From Owenia fusiformis (Eukaryota; Annelida; Polychaeta; Sabellida; Oweniidae): a DNA stretch of 64,000 nucleotides. The notes below the pieces were generated by a model, which ran no database searches, had not been told where the DNA came from, and saw only the letters and a program-made list of their open reading frames with translations. The DNA is taken from positions 250,001-314,000 of the forward strand of contig CAIIXF020000012.1 of assembly GCA_903813345.2 (NCBI GenBank). Direction: 5' to 3'. A program made the position numbers and the translations under genes. Below are positions 41,001 to 46,894 of the stretch, one piece after another. The number at the start of each line of letters is the position of its first letter. Position 1 is the first letter of the stretch.

Positions 41001-43112
41001 AGGCAGCCAATCAGATTCAAAGCCGGTTGTCAGTTTCTTTTAGAATTTCCAGAACTGTCAATAACGGAGTACCTTTGGTCACAGAACCAAGACTGACAAG
41101 CAAATTTAATGACCAATCAGATAACATGGTAGATTTCCCCGGTTTATTCAAGTTTCTGTCAGCACAATCGCAAAAGTAGACAATAAAATGGCAGATTTGG
41201 GGCTTCTTTGGTAATTAGATGGATGAATATTTGGCACAGCTCAACATGCAAAAAAGTCCAGGGGTCTTGATTGTGCTTTCCTATCGCATCATCCCTCTTT
41301 AAGTTGAACCTTCTGTTTCAGTGGGGAAAATGGAAAACTACAGTAGCATATTTACAGGGTGATGTATGTACAATGCAGTTCTATAGGGTGATGTATGTAC
41401 AATGCAGTTCTATAGGGTGATGTATGTACAATGCAGTTGTATAGGGGTGATGTATGTACAATTCAGTTCTATAGGGTGATGTATGTACAATGCAGTTGTA
41501 TAGGGGTGATGTATGTACAATTCAGTTCTATAGGGTGATGTATGTACAATGCAGTTGTATAGGTTGATGTATGTACAATGCACTTGTATAGGGTGATGTT
41601 TGTACATACTGCATAGGGTGATGTATGTACAATGCGCTTGCATAGGTTGATGTATGTACAATGCACTTGTATAGGGGTGATGTATGTACAATGTACTTGT
41701 ATAGGGTGATGTTTGTACAATGCACTTGTATAGGTTGATGTATGTACAATGCACTTGTATAGGGTGATGTTTGTACAATGCACTTGTATAGGGTGATGTG
41801 TAGTGTGTACAATGCAGTTGTATAGGGTGATGTATATACAATGCAGTTCTATAGGGTGATGTATGTACAATTCAGTTCTATAGGGTGATGTATGTACAAT
41901 GCACTTGTATAGGGTGATGTTTGTACAATGCACTTGTATAGGGTGATGTGTACAATGCAGTTGTATAGGTTGATGTATGTACAATGCACTTGTATAGGGT
42001 GATGTTTGTACATACTGCATAGGGTGATGTATGTACAATGCGCTTGCATAGGTTGATGTATGTACAATGCACTTGTATAGGGGTGATGTATGTACAATGC
42101 ACTTGTATAGGGTGATGTTTGTACAATGCACTTGTATAGGTTGATGTATGTACAATGCACTTGTATAGGGTGATGTTTGTACAATGCACTTGTATAGGGT
42201 GATGTGTACAATGCAGTTGTATAGGGTGATGTATGTACAATGCGCTTGCATAGGGTGATGTATGTTCAATGCACTTGTATAGGGGTGATGTATGTACAAT
42301 TCAGTTATATAGGTTGATGTATGTACAATGCAGTTATATAGGGCGATGTATGTACAATGCAGTTGTAACTTGTATAGGGTGATGTATGTACAATGCAGTT
42401 GTATAGGGTGATGTATATACAATGCAGTTATATTGGGCGATGTATGTACAATGCAGTTGTATAGGGTGATGTATATACAATGCAGTTCTATAGGGTGATG
42501 TATGTACAATGCAGTTGTATAGGATGATGTATGTACAATGCAGTTGTATAGGGTGATGTATGTACAATGCAGTTGTATAGGGTGATGTATATACAATGCA
42601 GTTCTATAGGGTGATGTATGTACAATGCAGTTGTATAGGATGATGTATGTACAATGCAGTTGTATAGGGTGATGTATGTACAATCAGTTGTATAGGGTGA
42701 TGTATGTACAATGCAGTTATATAGGGCGATGTATGTACAATGCAGTTGTATAGGGTGATGTATATACAATGCAGTTGTATAGGGTGATGTATGTACAATG
42801 CAGTTGTATAGGATGATGTATGTACAATGCAGTTGTATAGGGTGATGTATGTACAATGCAGTTGTATAGGGTGATGTATATACAATGCAGTTCTATAGGG
42901 TGATGTATGTACAATGCAGTTGTATTATAAGGGTGATGTATGTACTGGCTATTATCAAACAATGATGTTCTACTTACTATTGTATGTCTGGTCCGAGTGA
43001 CATTGCTTTGCTCCAGTAACTGTATACTTTCAAAATTGGCTGAAGAATTCTTTGATTCCTCCTGCTTTCGCTCAATAGGTGGAAGTGGAAGCTTGCTTCG
43101 AGAAGATGACAT
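1995..43112 (-). CDS. Roco-family protein (LRR-Roc-COR), multi-exon gene
   Basis: Spliced gene of 23 exons listed separately below. The exons total 3,705 nt including the stop, giving about 1,234 residues if the exon at 2098-1995 is last. Approximate layout: 1-205 basic, low-complexity N-terminus; 229-386 leucine-rich repeats of the cysteine type (ISLRGCGNITDYGV, LVLSGCKKVTSEGV); 390-540 Roc-like domain; 541-860 COR; 877-985 cysteine-rich segment with several CxxC pairs; 986-1234 unrecognised. Roco proteins are usually GTP-binding, dimeric signalling scaffolds, but the nucleotide-binding motifs here are degenerate, so GTPase activity is doubtful. All exons keep phase with GT-AG borders, which argues for a working gene. 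No kinase domain is seen. The family call rests on my reading of Roc and COR patterns, not on a search. Roughly half of the gene's length is tandem repeat. Confidence 0.8.
2074..2572 (-). repeat. 32-bp tandem array carrying acceptor copies
   Basis: About 15 nearly identical 32-bp units. On the minus strand each contains TCAATTCACAG|TCCCATTC, the acceptor and first bases of exon 23a (2098). The array extends only into the upstream intron. Confidence 0.9.
2690..5645 (-). mobile_element. Non-LTR retrotransposon (CR1/Jockey-like LINE), truncated and interrupted
   Basis: Minus-strand fragments of one reverse-transcriptase ORF. 5602-5396 holds the fingers motif (DPSNYRPICVLNNLSKLFER). 5223-4990 holds the palm (FLLYINDLADS...LFLYADGSS). 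5087-4510 holds the thumb (HKHLGIILDKHLSFEEHI). After an inserted transposon the ORF resumes at 3500-3060 with the C-terminal CKCG...STKHLLLHCPLF motif. The usual YADD is YADG, so the element is probably dead. The 5' end is truncated near 5645, and the 3' end is an A/TA-rich stretch near 2665-2700. The frames are broken. Confidence 0.8.
3507..4500. mobile_element. TA-flanked DNA transposon with long TIRs, inserted in the LINE
   Basis: 994 bp. The left end CGAGGGTATATCATAAAGTT is the exact inverse of the right end, flanked by TA at 3505-3506 and 4501-4502. The arms of about 200 bp also share an inner motif near GGTTGCCATAGTAACC and CCCGGGGCA. An 82-codon ORF at 3983-4231 is not a recognisable transposase. 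TA duplication and TIRs suggest a non-autonomous Tc1/mariner-type element. The LINE frame continues if one TA is kept. Confidence 0.85.
5709..5850 (-). CDS. Roco gene, exon 22
   Basis: Acceptor CATTTTGTAG. 47 codons plus one base, containing LSVGMYVQLDGDDGPYFANV and ending SGITLYN. The donor is AACA|GTAAGA. The frame is open only in the phase set by exon 21. The exon is the end unit of the 127-bp array. A LINE begins about 60 bases downstream in the same intron. Confidence 0.65.
5760..11600 (-). repeat. 127/119-bp satellite array carrying acceptor copies
   Basis: About 46 units over 5.8 kb, in two length classes: 127 bp, and 119 bp lacking 8 bases (actgaagt). On the minus strand each unit reads CATTTTGTAG|AGTAACAGAA, the acceptor and about the first 85 bases of exon 22. 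The 127-bp class matches the real exon; the 119-bp class would shift its frame. Several units carry TTTAAT for TATAAT or differ in the GTACGT/GTACAT segment, giving higher-order patterns. Confidence 0.95.
11601..12058. other. AT-rich intron sequence between array and exon 21
   Basis: The first 110 bases hold degraded repeats of 'atatcattgcattatat'. I see nothing else. Confidence 0.6.
12059..12229 (-). CDS. Roco gene, exon 21
   Basis: Acceptor CTTTTCCAG. 57 codons, ISMKGDVMDATVYQNGDICD through HSPSYP, phase 0; the donor is CCA|GTAAGA. No recognised domain. The following intron, about 6.2 kb, is almost entirely a 127-bp array. Confidence 0.7.
12230..12794. other. Intron 20, no feature
   Basis: AT-rich. 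A 62-codon plus-strand ORF at 12386-12574 has no recognisable motif and no splice support. Confidence 0.6.
12795..12888 (-). CDS. Roco gene, exon 20
   Basis: Acceptor TTGTTTCAG. 31 codons, GVNADKTDLESNSEITWEKS through TLTLQ, phase 0; the donor is CAG|GTAAAT. A beta-rich pattern (ITWEKSNLAIGDTLTLQ). Function not recognised. Confidence 0.7.
13105..13836 (-). repeat. 39-bp tandem array carrying donor copies
   Basis: About 19 units. On the minus strand: TTTCACAATGATGCTAATCAG with one base less or more at the edge, then GTAAGAGCTCCTT; 26 bases come from the end of exon 19 and 13 from its intron. About nine units, counting the real site, keep GT. The rest read GG, GA or AT there. A five-unit higher-order block starting near 13186 recurs about 310 bp on, near 13495. 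Confidence 0.9.
13811..14049 (-). CDS. Roco gene, exon 19
   Basis: Acceptor TATTTTTTAG. Starts GIQSNLYPSLNGLTPWYMKA and ends SSCENFTMMLI plus two bases. The donor is AATCAG|GTAAGA. No recognised domain. Its last 26 bases plus the donor form the unit of the 39-bp array that follows in the intron. Confidence 0.72.
14380..14459 (-). CDS. Roco gene, exon 18: cysteine-rich segment, part 3
   Basis: Acceptor TGTTTTACAG. Reads CTCCPPEEHFFCKSC then GICSKASATLY, a dense CxCC...H...CxxCxxC cluster. The donor is TAT|GTGAGT, phase 0. With exons 16-17 it suggests a small zinc-binding module after COR. Confidence 0.7.
14955..15041 (-). CDS. Roco gene, exon 17: cysteine-rich segment, part 2
   Basis: Acceptor GAATTCCAG. 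Reads GNKWCLDQRHLCMPEAKK and ends SLSYG plus one base. The chosen donor is GGAT|GTAGGT, because it alone keeps the next exon's CTCC...CKSC frame. The donor is weaker than the others, so this border is less certain. Confidence 0.6.
15496..15655 (-). CDS. Roco gene, exon 16: cysteine-rich segment, part 1
   Basis: Acceptor TTTTTCAG. Contains ISVPCMTCPTEDVLW and IVSCVKCSEAK, two CxxC pairs about 35 residues apart, a plausible zinc site. It ends GLQVP plus one base; the donor is CCAG|GTGAAC. Confidence 0.7.
15989..16137 (-). CDS. Roco gene, exon 15
   Basis: Acceptor TTTGTTTAG. Reads DGDLLSLSTRLYNTSSSEEP, then IWRVMNIFTAALHYTIKSTK, ending SFAQ, phase 0. The donor is CAG|GTAAAA. An amphipathic helix after COR is usual in this family. 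Confidence 0.7.
16302..16402 (-). CDS. Roco gene, exon 14: COR-B C-terminal strand pair
   Basis: Acceptor TTACAG|AAAGTG. 33 codons, KCQKLTPILALWQEGLFCRY then GAVDILCSTRSEK, plus one base. 'LWQEGLF..G' matches the end of COR ('W..Gi....g'). It is the terminal copy of a 96-bp array whose other units repeat its acceptor and 5' half. This copy has Trp (TGG) where most others have a TAG stop. Confidence 0.78.
16317..17470 (-). repeat. 96-bp tandem array carrying acceptor and exon-start copies
   Basis: About 12 units. On the minus strand each has TTTTGTATTACAG|AAAGTG and about 76 bases of exon 14. The real exon is the unit at the low-coordinate end. Inner units have TAG where the exon has TGG (Trp); units at both ends of the array keep TGG. 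The period is a multiple of 3. Confidence 0.93.
17471..17898. other. Intron 13 sequence between array and transposon
   Basis: A degraded reading frame on the minus strand (17760-17548) has no recognisable motif. Nothing else seen. Confidence 0.5.
17899..18943. mobile_element. TA-flanked DNA transposon, TIR CAGGGTGTTCC
   Basis: 1,045 bp with near-perfect TIRs of about 40 bp (CAGGGTGTTCCAAAAGTAAC on each end, inverted) and TA at 17897-17898 and 18944-18945. The subterminal parts share ATGGTTGCTATGGTAAC and CCCGGGGCAAC with the element at 3507-4500, so the two are related. A 62-codon minus ORF (18300-18112) may be a transposase scrap. It is inserted 44 bases from the donor of exon 13. Confidence 0.88.
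18987..19087 (-). CDS. Roco gene, exon 13: COR-B strand-helix
   Basis: Acceptor TTTCAG. Contains LEVSYHYKFPMKMPLGFLQH, the COR-B 'y.f.flP.gl..rli' motif. It ends with two bases of a split Glu codon; the donor is GA|GTAAGA. A TA-flanked DNA transposon sits 44 bases downstream of this exon. Confidence 0.78.
19088..19594. other. Intron 12 with isolated transposon-end fragment
   Basis: AT-rich. An isolated 'aacaccctgta' at about 19534 resembles the end of the 17899-18943 element, with a similar one at about 19842. No partner in inverted orientation was found. Confidence 0.4.
19595..19765 (-). CDS. Roco gene, exon 12: COR domain, winged-helix part
   Basis: Acceptor TTGTTTAG. 57 codons with MVRLLIKYGILMKV, the 'llekfgi' helix of COR, then AYIIWSDLPYS at the place of the usual 'yliPsll' strand. 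The donor is CTT|GTAAGT, phase 0. Confidence 0.78.
19918..20405 (-). repeat. 54/55-bp tandem array in intron 11
   Basis: Nine units with core ACCTGTGCTATACCAAGACC. It sits in the middle of the intron, about 150 bases from exon 12 and 260 from exon 11, and does not match either exon border. The open frames (PPALVLAGLGIAQ repeats) are incidental. Confidence 0.9.
20664..20813 (-). CDS. Roco gene, exon 11: COR domain
   Basis: Acceptor TCTATTTTAG. Exactly 50 codons, GGILYDQGEDIIFWPHRFAK through PVLATDM, phase 0. The donor is ATG|GTGAGC. The G-I-L-Y then I-I-F-W-P order fits the COR-A core. Confidence 0.78.
21004..21340 (-). CDS. Roco gene, exon 10: Roc-COR linker and start of COR
   Basis: Acceptor CATTTTTAG. 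112 codons containing LERWINSDTLTVQTALNDKF and ARISAHFRALHGK. The last segment runs into the next exon as LHGKGGILYDQGEDIIFWPH, matching the COR pattern of a short helix, 'GvllyF' strand and 'dPqwl' helix. The donor is AAG|GTATGT, phase 0. Confidence 0.75.
21372..21973. mobile_element. TTAA-flanked fold-back element (piggyBac-type MITE)
   Basis: 602 bp flanked by TTAA at 21368-21371 and 21974-21977. The ends AGGAATATTCCTTTCCAGAC and, inverted, AGGAATATTCCTTGCCAGAC. The inverted arms extend about 230 bp and include the paired GATGTCATCGACTCTC segments. The TTAA target suggests mobilisation by a piggyBac-type transposase. It lies 30 bases upstream of exon 10's acceptor. Confidence 0.85.
22242..22948. 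mobile_element. Non-autonomous DNA transposon, TIR TGCTGGAATTACACC
   Basis: About 707 bp with 15-bp TIRs (TGCTGGAATTACACC and its inverse) and several subterminal copies of a motif like TTTTGTAAAACGCC in both orientations. No convincing target duplication or transposase was seen. A 77-codon plus ORF is probably meaningless. Confidence 0.7.
23094..23362 (-). CDS. Roco gene, exon 9: Roc-like domain, second part
   Basis: Acceptor TTTTCTAG. Reads EAILDMLLSDGCICVLTNEI, the hydrophobic strand after the switch region, then NVLLIKSKSAKTD where the NKxD-type guanine motif would be. It ends in a charged helix (KKELRDISMQAKAAVEKALK). The donor is AAA|GTATGT, phase 2. Confidence 0.75.
23789..23979 (-). 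CDS. Roco gene, exon 8: Roc-like domain, first part
   Basis: Acceptor ATTCCAG. Contains LDVKVVFVNMEKAPVSRAS at the place where Roc domains carry the P-loop (GxxGxGKT/S); no P-loop is present. It ends CHVYETSIHE, phase 0, where the DxxG switch motif would be expected. The donor is GAG|GTATTT. Confidence 0.75.
24004..24216 (-). repeat. 21-bp tandem array ending 24 bases before exon 8
   Basis: Ten units of TGTCATGATATTGTCTTTAC plus one base. On the minus strand it lies in the last part of intron 7, 24 bases before the AG of exon 8, so it may replace the branch-point region. Confidence 0.9.
24217..24979. other. Intron 7 remainder
   Basis: AT-rich. TTTAAGGT near 24234 and ACCTTTAA near 24655 could be the ends of a decayed TTAA element, but similarity beyond about 8 bases is weak. 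Nothing else. Confidence 0.3.
24980..25108 (-). CDS. Roco gene, exon 7: last LRR and linker to Roc
   Basis: Acceptor GGTCATAG. Reads SDAYKNVNIDITGCPMLNMK and ends KERETYF plus one base; the donor is TTTTT|GTAAGT. The D-I-T-G-C-P-M-L pattern followed by a polar segment is the usual end of an LRR block before a Roc domain. Intron 6, about 7.8 kb, separates it from exon 6. Confidence 0.75.
25109..25867. other. Intron 6, exon-7 side
   Basis: No repeat or reading frame that I can support. Confidence 0.5.
25868..26072. repeat. 40-bp tandem array in intron 6
   Basis: Five units with core TTGAACCATTACATTCATTG, almost identical to each other. No link to an exon border seen. Confidence 0.9.
26519..32965 (-). 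repeat. 69/65-bp satellite array carrying donor copies
   Basis: About 95 units over 6.4 kb. On the minus strand a unit contains CACTCATTAACAAGAGCA|GT then AAGTCTACTTTAACTACAG. The first part is the end of exon 6 and the GTAAGT is its donor. There are two length classes: 69 bp (in frame) and 65 bp. The 69-bp class carries a longer match to the exon. The plus strand therefore shows long false ORFs of MSGRTLTDMTGLTV type, up to 515 codons. Confidence 0.95.
32929..33058 (-). CDS. Roco gene, exon 6: leucine-rich repeats
   Basis: Acceptor TTTTTTAG. Reads LVLSGCKKVTSEGVFYMMQ, then NTNKLVNLRLVATSVSALP, ending LINKS plus one base. The donor is AGAGCA|GTAAGT. This donor with about 37 bases of exon is the seed of the huge 69/65-bp array downstream in the intron. 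Confidence 0.8.
33059..33905. other. Intron 5
   Basis: AT-rich, no supported feature. An 82-codon plus ORF at 33421-33669 has no recognisable motif. Confidence 0.5.
33906..33970 (-). CDS. Roco gene, exon 5: cysteine-type leucine-rich repeat
   Basis: Acceptor TTTCTAG|GTTGTGGG. Reads GCGNITDYGVHVMTKQ and ends LHT, phase 0. The donor is ACG|GTAAG. The C-x-N-I-T-D-x-G-V signature is typical of LRR_CC repeats. The acceptor and the first bases of this exon are the unit of the 54-bp array just upstream. Confidence 0.8.
33925..35290 (-). repeat. 54/60-bp tandem array carrying acceptor and LRR-exon starts
   Basis: About 24 units. On the minus strand each has TAATTGTTTCTAG|GTTGTGG followed by about 32 bases of exon 5. 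Almost all units are 54 or 60 bp, so the frame of exon 5 stays open from 35285 to 33858 (475 codons). Two shorter variant units carry GTAAAAGTTGTACACCATAG and still keep the frame. Confidence 0.95.
35495..35645 (-). CDS. Roco gene, exon 4: start of leucine-rich repeats
   Basis: Acceptor CTTTTTCAG. Reads GNILETSILKDVAQ then MDLSGLDNLTDLFFYSLASL, ending KISLR plus one base. The donor is AGAG|GTACTT. The L-x-L-S-G-L pattern is that of a leucine-rich repeat, and it runs into the next exon as ISLRGCGNITD. Confidence 0.75.
35646..36430. other. Intron 3, exon-4 side, with transposon-end-like motif
   Basis: Holds the palindrome at 35931-36038. 'cacagggtgttcataaag' at about 36150 resembles the TIR of the 17899-18943 element, without a visible partner. 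Confidence 0.4.
35931..36038. repeat. 108-bp near-perfect palindrome
   Basis: The arm GTGATATCATTTTTATCGCC pairs with GGCGATAAAATGATATCAC, and inner GATATCAAATATCAACAC pairs with GTGTTGATATTTGATATC. The central loop is GAGTGAGCGAAGTGAATG. It looks like a mini-MITE or extruding hairpin. Confidence 0.75.
36430..38415 (-). repeat. 32/37-bp tandem array carrying donor copies
   Basis: About 58 units. On the minus strand: TGTTCACTTAGCACAG|GTAA then AGTACATTTTCC. GCACAG|GTAAAGTA is the donor of exon 3. A longer class has an extra 5 bases (TTTCC). A block of about 333 bp beginning near 36810 recurs at about 37143. Confidence 0.93.
38438..38508 (-). CDS. Roco gene, exon 3
   Basis: 71 nt, acceptor TTATAG, read as VGMTSSDILKEKLNEQ and ending HLAQ, phase 0. 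The donor is GCACAG|GTAAAGTA. This donor is the source of the 32-bp array immediately downstream (36430-38415). Confidence 0.75.
38668..39671. mobile_element. 1,004-bp fold-back transposon with G/C-run arms
   Basis: The ends CACGCCCGGTGATCGTGAA and its inverse are flanked by direct repeats AATCT (38663-38667 and 39672-39676). The arms of about 450 bp pair along most of their length, including ATGGGACGGAGGGGGGGAG with CTCCCCCCTCCGTCCCAT. No transposase. It lies within intron 2. The superfamily is not assigned; a 5-bp duplication is my reading. Confidence 0.85.
39923..40400 (-). CDS. Roco gene, exon 2: basic low-complexity N-terminal region
   Basis: Starts AETPQAPPPPMTTKKKKG after acceptor TTAATTCTAG and runs 159 codons plus one base. 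The donor is CCCAG|GTAAAC. A lysine-rich stretch (KKKKGKSKKKG) could be a nuclear localisation or membrane-contact signal. The rest is rich in D, E, Q, R and S and looks disordered. An internal ATG at 40370 could serve as an alternative start. Confidence 0.75.
40401..41355. other. Intron 1, exon-2 side; possible TTAA element
   Basis: TTAA at 40753-40756 and 41299-41302 border a 542-bp segment whose ends (AGGTAGATTACGC and, inverted, AGAGGGATGATGC) are loosely similar. It could be a decayed TTAA-type element. A 98-codon plus ORF at 40883-41179 lies inside it without recognisable motif. Confidence 0.3.
41356..42950. repeat. 29/30-bp tandem array at the start of intron 1
   Basis: About 54 units, core GGGTGATGTATGTACAATGC. 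The first unit begins about 28 bases after the donor of exon 1. No exon sequence is included. Long minus-strand frames (up to 404 codons) are incidental. Confidence 0.93.
42978..43112 (-). CDS. Roco gene, exon 1 (first coding exon seen)
   Basis: 45 codons, MSSSRSKLPLPPIERK at the start and ending TRHTI, phase 0. The donor is GTAAGTAG. The ATG lies directly after a good acceptor (TTATCTGTAG), so the exon is probably preceded by a 5' UTR exon upstream. An earlier in-frame start in an unseen exon cannot be excluded. Confidence 0.7.
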
Positions 43113-43119
43113 CTACAGA

Positions 43120-43247
43120 TAAAACAATGGACATGATTAAACAATGGAAATGATTAAACAATGGACATGATTAAACAATGGACATGATTAAACAATGGAC
43201 ATGATTAAACAATGGAAATGATTAAACAATGGACATGATTAAACAAT
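43120..43247. repeat. 17-bp tandem array upstream of exon 1
   Basis: About eight units of AACAATGGACATGATTA. On the minus strand it ends within a few bases of the acceptor used by exon 1. Confidence 0.9.
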
Positions 43248-44120
43248 CCTAAATACAAAACTATGAAGATGTTTCGGATCCTGTCTGGATCCTTTTTCAA
43301 CTGTTATAAAACTGAACTGAAGCGCTACAAAGCAATTAAATAAAAACAATATTATGTCCTATTAATTCACCAAAAATTCATTCCAAATTCCCGCCAATTT
43401 ATAGTTCCCTTGATCCCTGTTCATATTATTATTATCCTGTCTAGTAAAATAAAGGTTGTGAAAAGAAAAAAATAGTTTTGTGATTTAATAATCCAACCTG
43501 AAGAACATTAGTCTACATGTTTAAGAATTGCTAAATACTCTTCATATGTAGCTTTATTAAAGCTGACCTGCATTCTAGAATGCTTTCTCATTTTCAATGA
43601 CTTTTTAACATCTTATCTTTATAATTGTAGCCTAATTCGCAATGGAATCAGTCCAGGTACACTAGTACTATAGTATGGGGTCATCCCATTAGATCCGAAC
43701 CTTAATTATCAGAATCCCAATGACCTGAATACCATTGTTCTGTACACCAATTGTCTGAATCCTAATCACCCAGATAGGGCAAATCTCCAAAAATCGGGCA
43801 AATCGCCCAAATCTGACGAATGGGATATAGTTATTAAGTATACCATAGGCCCTGGAACAGTATAAAAAATTGAGTAGAGTGTCACAGCGGGCGAGTTGCT
43901 GTTCTGGCACGTCAAATTGGTTCATGATTTTTCATATGACGTAAAGACGTCATACTATATTTTCTTTCCAGTGTTTATTGAAATAGCACGCACACCTAAT
44001 GGATTAGTGTATCCAACAGACTGAATCTCAACAGACTGAATATCATTTTGAATTTATTTGGAAGAAGGAAAGTCTTACTTCCTGCGAAAGTTATTTGGAT
44101 TTTGATATAATAGCTTTCCC
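43248..44120. other. 5' flank of the Roco gene
   Basis: No promoter element or exon I can support. A repeated 'tctgaat...caat' pattern near 43690-43770 looks degenerate. Confidence 0.4.
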
Positions 44121-44626
44121 ACGGAGCATTTGGACAGCTCAATGATTGTGACCTTTGAAATCGAATTAAGTCGATCAGCGGCTTACTTTTGGTCTCTAAC
44201 TGTGTCTTACATCAGTATCATCAATCCGTGTAAGTATTAGAGCGCTGAAATACTTCTTTTTCGATCAAGACTTGTAAATTGTTCATGGAGTGAATGTTTT
44301 TTAGACCTATTTCCAATATGGCGGTTTGCTAGGAGCGAGATAGGCAACGAACGAAATGAATTTTGAGAATTAGTAAGGTTCGGACAACCTCCGGAAATGT
44401 GCGAAAATGTCCGAGCAGAAAACGCCATATTGGAATTCGGCAGTAAAAACATTCACTCGACTAACAATTACAAGTCTTGATCGAAAAGGAAGTACCTCAG
44501 CACTCCAATACTTGCACAGGATGATAATGATGTATAGCATAGTTACATGTAGAGAACAAAAGTAGGCCGCTGATCGACTTAATTCGATTTCAAAGGTCAC
44601 AATCGATGAGCTGTACACTTCCCCGT
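44121..44626. mobile_element. Fold-back element, about 500 bp
   Basis: GATTGTGACCTTTGAAATCG at about 44144 is the inverse of the segment near 44605. Further pairs are GTCGATCAGCGGC and, inside, CAATATGGCG. End positions are approximate; no clear target duplication. Confidence 0.65.
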
Positions 44627-46027
44627 TTAAGAGCCATAAGTTTCAAAATCTAACATGGCTCTCGAAGTGAGTAAGGATAGTCTAGTCTACAGTCTATCTA
44701 ATCCATTAGTTTAAAAATTCTTCTTGCCTGAATGTGCTTAGAAAAAAGATTGGAATTTACCAGTTACCAGACATCCCTTTATAAATATATCACATACATA
44801 TGGGAACACTTCCTAATCGTGACTTAGGCTAGATCTGGTCCAGTTGAGCTGGAATCAGAAATGAACTGTACATGCAGCCTAGCCTAGCCTAAAAAAAAAA
44901 AAAAAAAAGTGTAGATCTAAGATCTATTTGAAATTTGACATATGATTTTCATAAGTCCAACTTCCCTACAACCCTACAATTTACAAACCTTTTTATATGT
45001 GTCAGTCTTAATACAGAATTTCTAAATGAACAGACAACATGTTTATGTTTATGGTAATCATCCTGTTAACGTGTGTTTTATACAGATTTACAGATCTATA
45101 AAATGTTGTTATTTGTGCTGCTGTCGCTATTCCGTTAAAAATACAAACGTTCACCTTTAATGTTTTCTAGAGAGATGAAGCTGCGAACAAAAAAACATAA
45201 CTATCTCATTTTACTGATTTTTGAACACATATCAAAGAGAGAAAGGTAGTAGAAGTAATAAAATAGTAGATATTTGTACTGTATTCAGCTCACATAGAAA
45301 CATTGCCTAAGTATTAAACTAGAAAATATCGTTATTAGTCAGAACGATATTTCTTTATCAGTTCTCTTATTGTTCGTAGTTCCAATTAATACTGTTGAAA
45401 ATACGAACGTCTGTCTTTTTTCATCGATGAAAATTTACATATTATCACGTTCGGTGAATTCATGCAAAGTAAACAGCCATATTGGAATGTCCGGAAAAAT
45501 TGTCTTCGTTAAACAGGTAAAAACTTCATGTTTAAATTAACTTCACTTGATTATCTCATTATTTGAGGCATTATGCGATTTACATCTTTTTGCTTCAAAA
45601 ATCGTTAGGAATCCCATTGTAATTTAGGCCTTACATCATCCAATTATAATTTTGGGGATTTTTGAATTCAAGCTCACTCAGGAACTGACAGTGACAACTT
45701 TTCCATCATACATGTGATTCATCTAGTCAATGACTCATTTGTATGTGGATGTTCAATATTATCTTACTCTGTAAAATGTTTTTCTCCTTGTTTCTCATTT
45801 CTCAATACTTTGAAGTCATGCCAGTTTATTTTGCTTGACAGAATATGTCACGCTAATACGCATTTTACCCGATGATTATCAAGCAAAAATATTCCTGTTT
45901 AAAAACTTCAAAAAAGAAATTGCCGATACTGTAAATTACCGAACGCCAAAAAAATGCATATAGTTCGGACTTTTCACACGGATGCCGTATATGTCACGCC
46001 CCCAATACCCTTGACTTATCCCGTACC
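44627..46027. other. Intergenic AT-rich sequence
   Basis: Contains an A17 run at about 44893. No exon, RNA gene or terminal repeat seen. Confidence 0.5.
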
Positions 46028-46892
46028 TGAGGGGTCATTCATCAAGCTATCGCAAGCACGTCGCAAGCCTGCGATGTCGCAAGGGCCCTTTTTAGCGATT
46101 ACGTCCTATTCATCAATCTCGTGCGACTGCGATCGGTAGAATTTTCTGCGACGTCGCAATGAAATACCCCTCAAATGGCCCAAATTTAAGCGACCGGTGG
46201 TACCCAGTCGCAGTGATTTTAGTTCACGAAAAATGTCTTAAATTAGTTGAATTTCTTTATGAAATTATATAGAAATTCTAGGACGTATAGTTCGATATTC
46301 GATCCATGTTATATTAAAGTTGCAGAGCATATGCATTATGTTTAACATGTTTGTGATGCTACCAAAAACAGCTAGTTTTCGGCTTGTATTTTCAAGTACT
46401 TCACCGTGCGACCGGTCGCAGTGATTGTGCGTTACACGTGGTTTTGGGTTTTGACCCACGTGGCTGTGCCCACTCAGTATCCATATTGTCAATCTTGCAT
46501 GACACGTTAATCGTCTGTTGGAAGCGTTTATTCGTTCGAAATGGCGCAACTGATGGTTGATTTCAACCGTAATGCTCTGCGTAGAGAACGCGTACTTAGA
46601 GATCGTACAGATCCTCTTCAAATAAAAGATAATGTGGACCTTATTTTGCGATGTCACATGCCTAGGGTTAACTATTATAAAAGTTTACGAAATGATACAA
46701 GAGGTTCTCGAAAGGATAACTAACACGTGTACAAGCACGTCCACGTGGTAATCACTGCGACTGGTCGCATGGACATCGCAGACTGCGATTTGTTAATGAA
46801 TAGGTCGCAGTCGCAGTCACTGCGACCTCGCACGGTGGTCGCAGTGTCTGCGACGTCGCAGTGATTGCGATAGCTTGATGAATGACCCCTCA
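46028..46892 (+). mobile_element. PIF/Harbinger-type element, internally deleted
   Basis: 865 bp with TIRs TGAGGGGTCATTCATCAAGC and its inverse, followed by subterminal repeats of GTCGCA/TGCGAC. A short ORF at 46541-46723 contains RRERVLRDRTDPLQI and ILRCHMPR, resembling the N-terminus of HARBI1-like transposases. The DDE catalytic part is absent. Assignment from that motif and TIR style; a clean 3-bp target repeat was not found. Confidence 0.7.
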
Positions 46893-46894
46893 GG

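Noticed and set aside
41469-42683. 404-codon minus-strand ORF (YIHHPIQLHC repeats) as a gene
   Set aside because: It is produced by a 29/30-bp intronic array with all frames open. There is no start context, domain or splice support.
46541-46723. Host gene of 60 codons
   Set aside because: It lies inside a TIR-bordered element and resembles a Harbinger transposase N-terminus.
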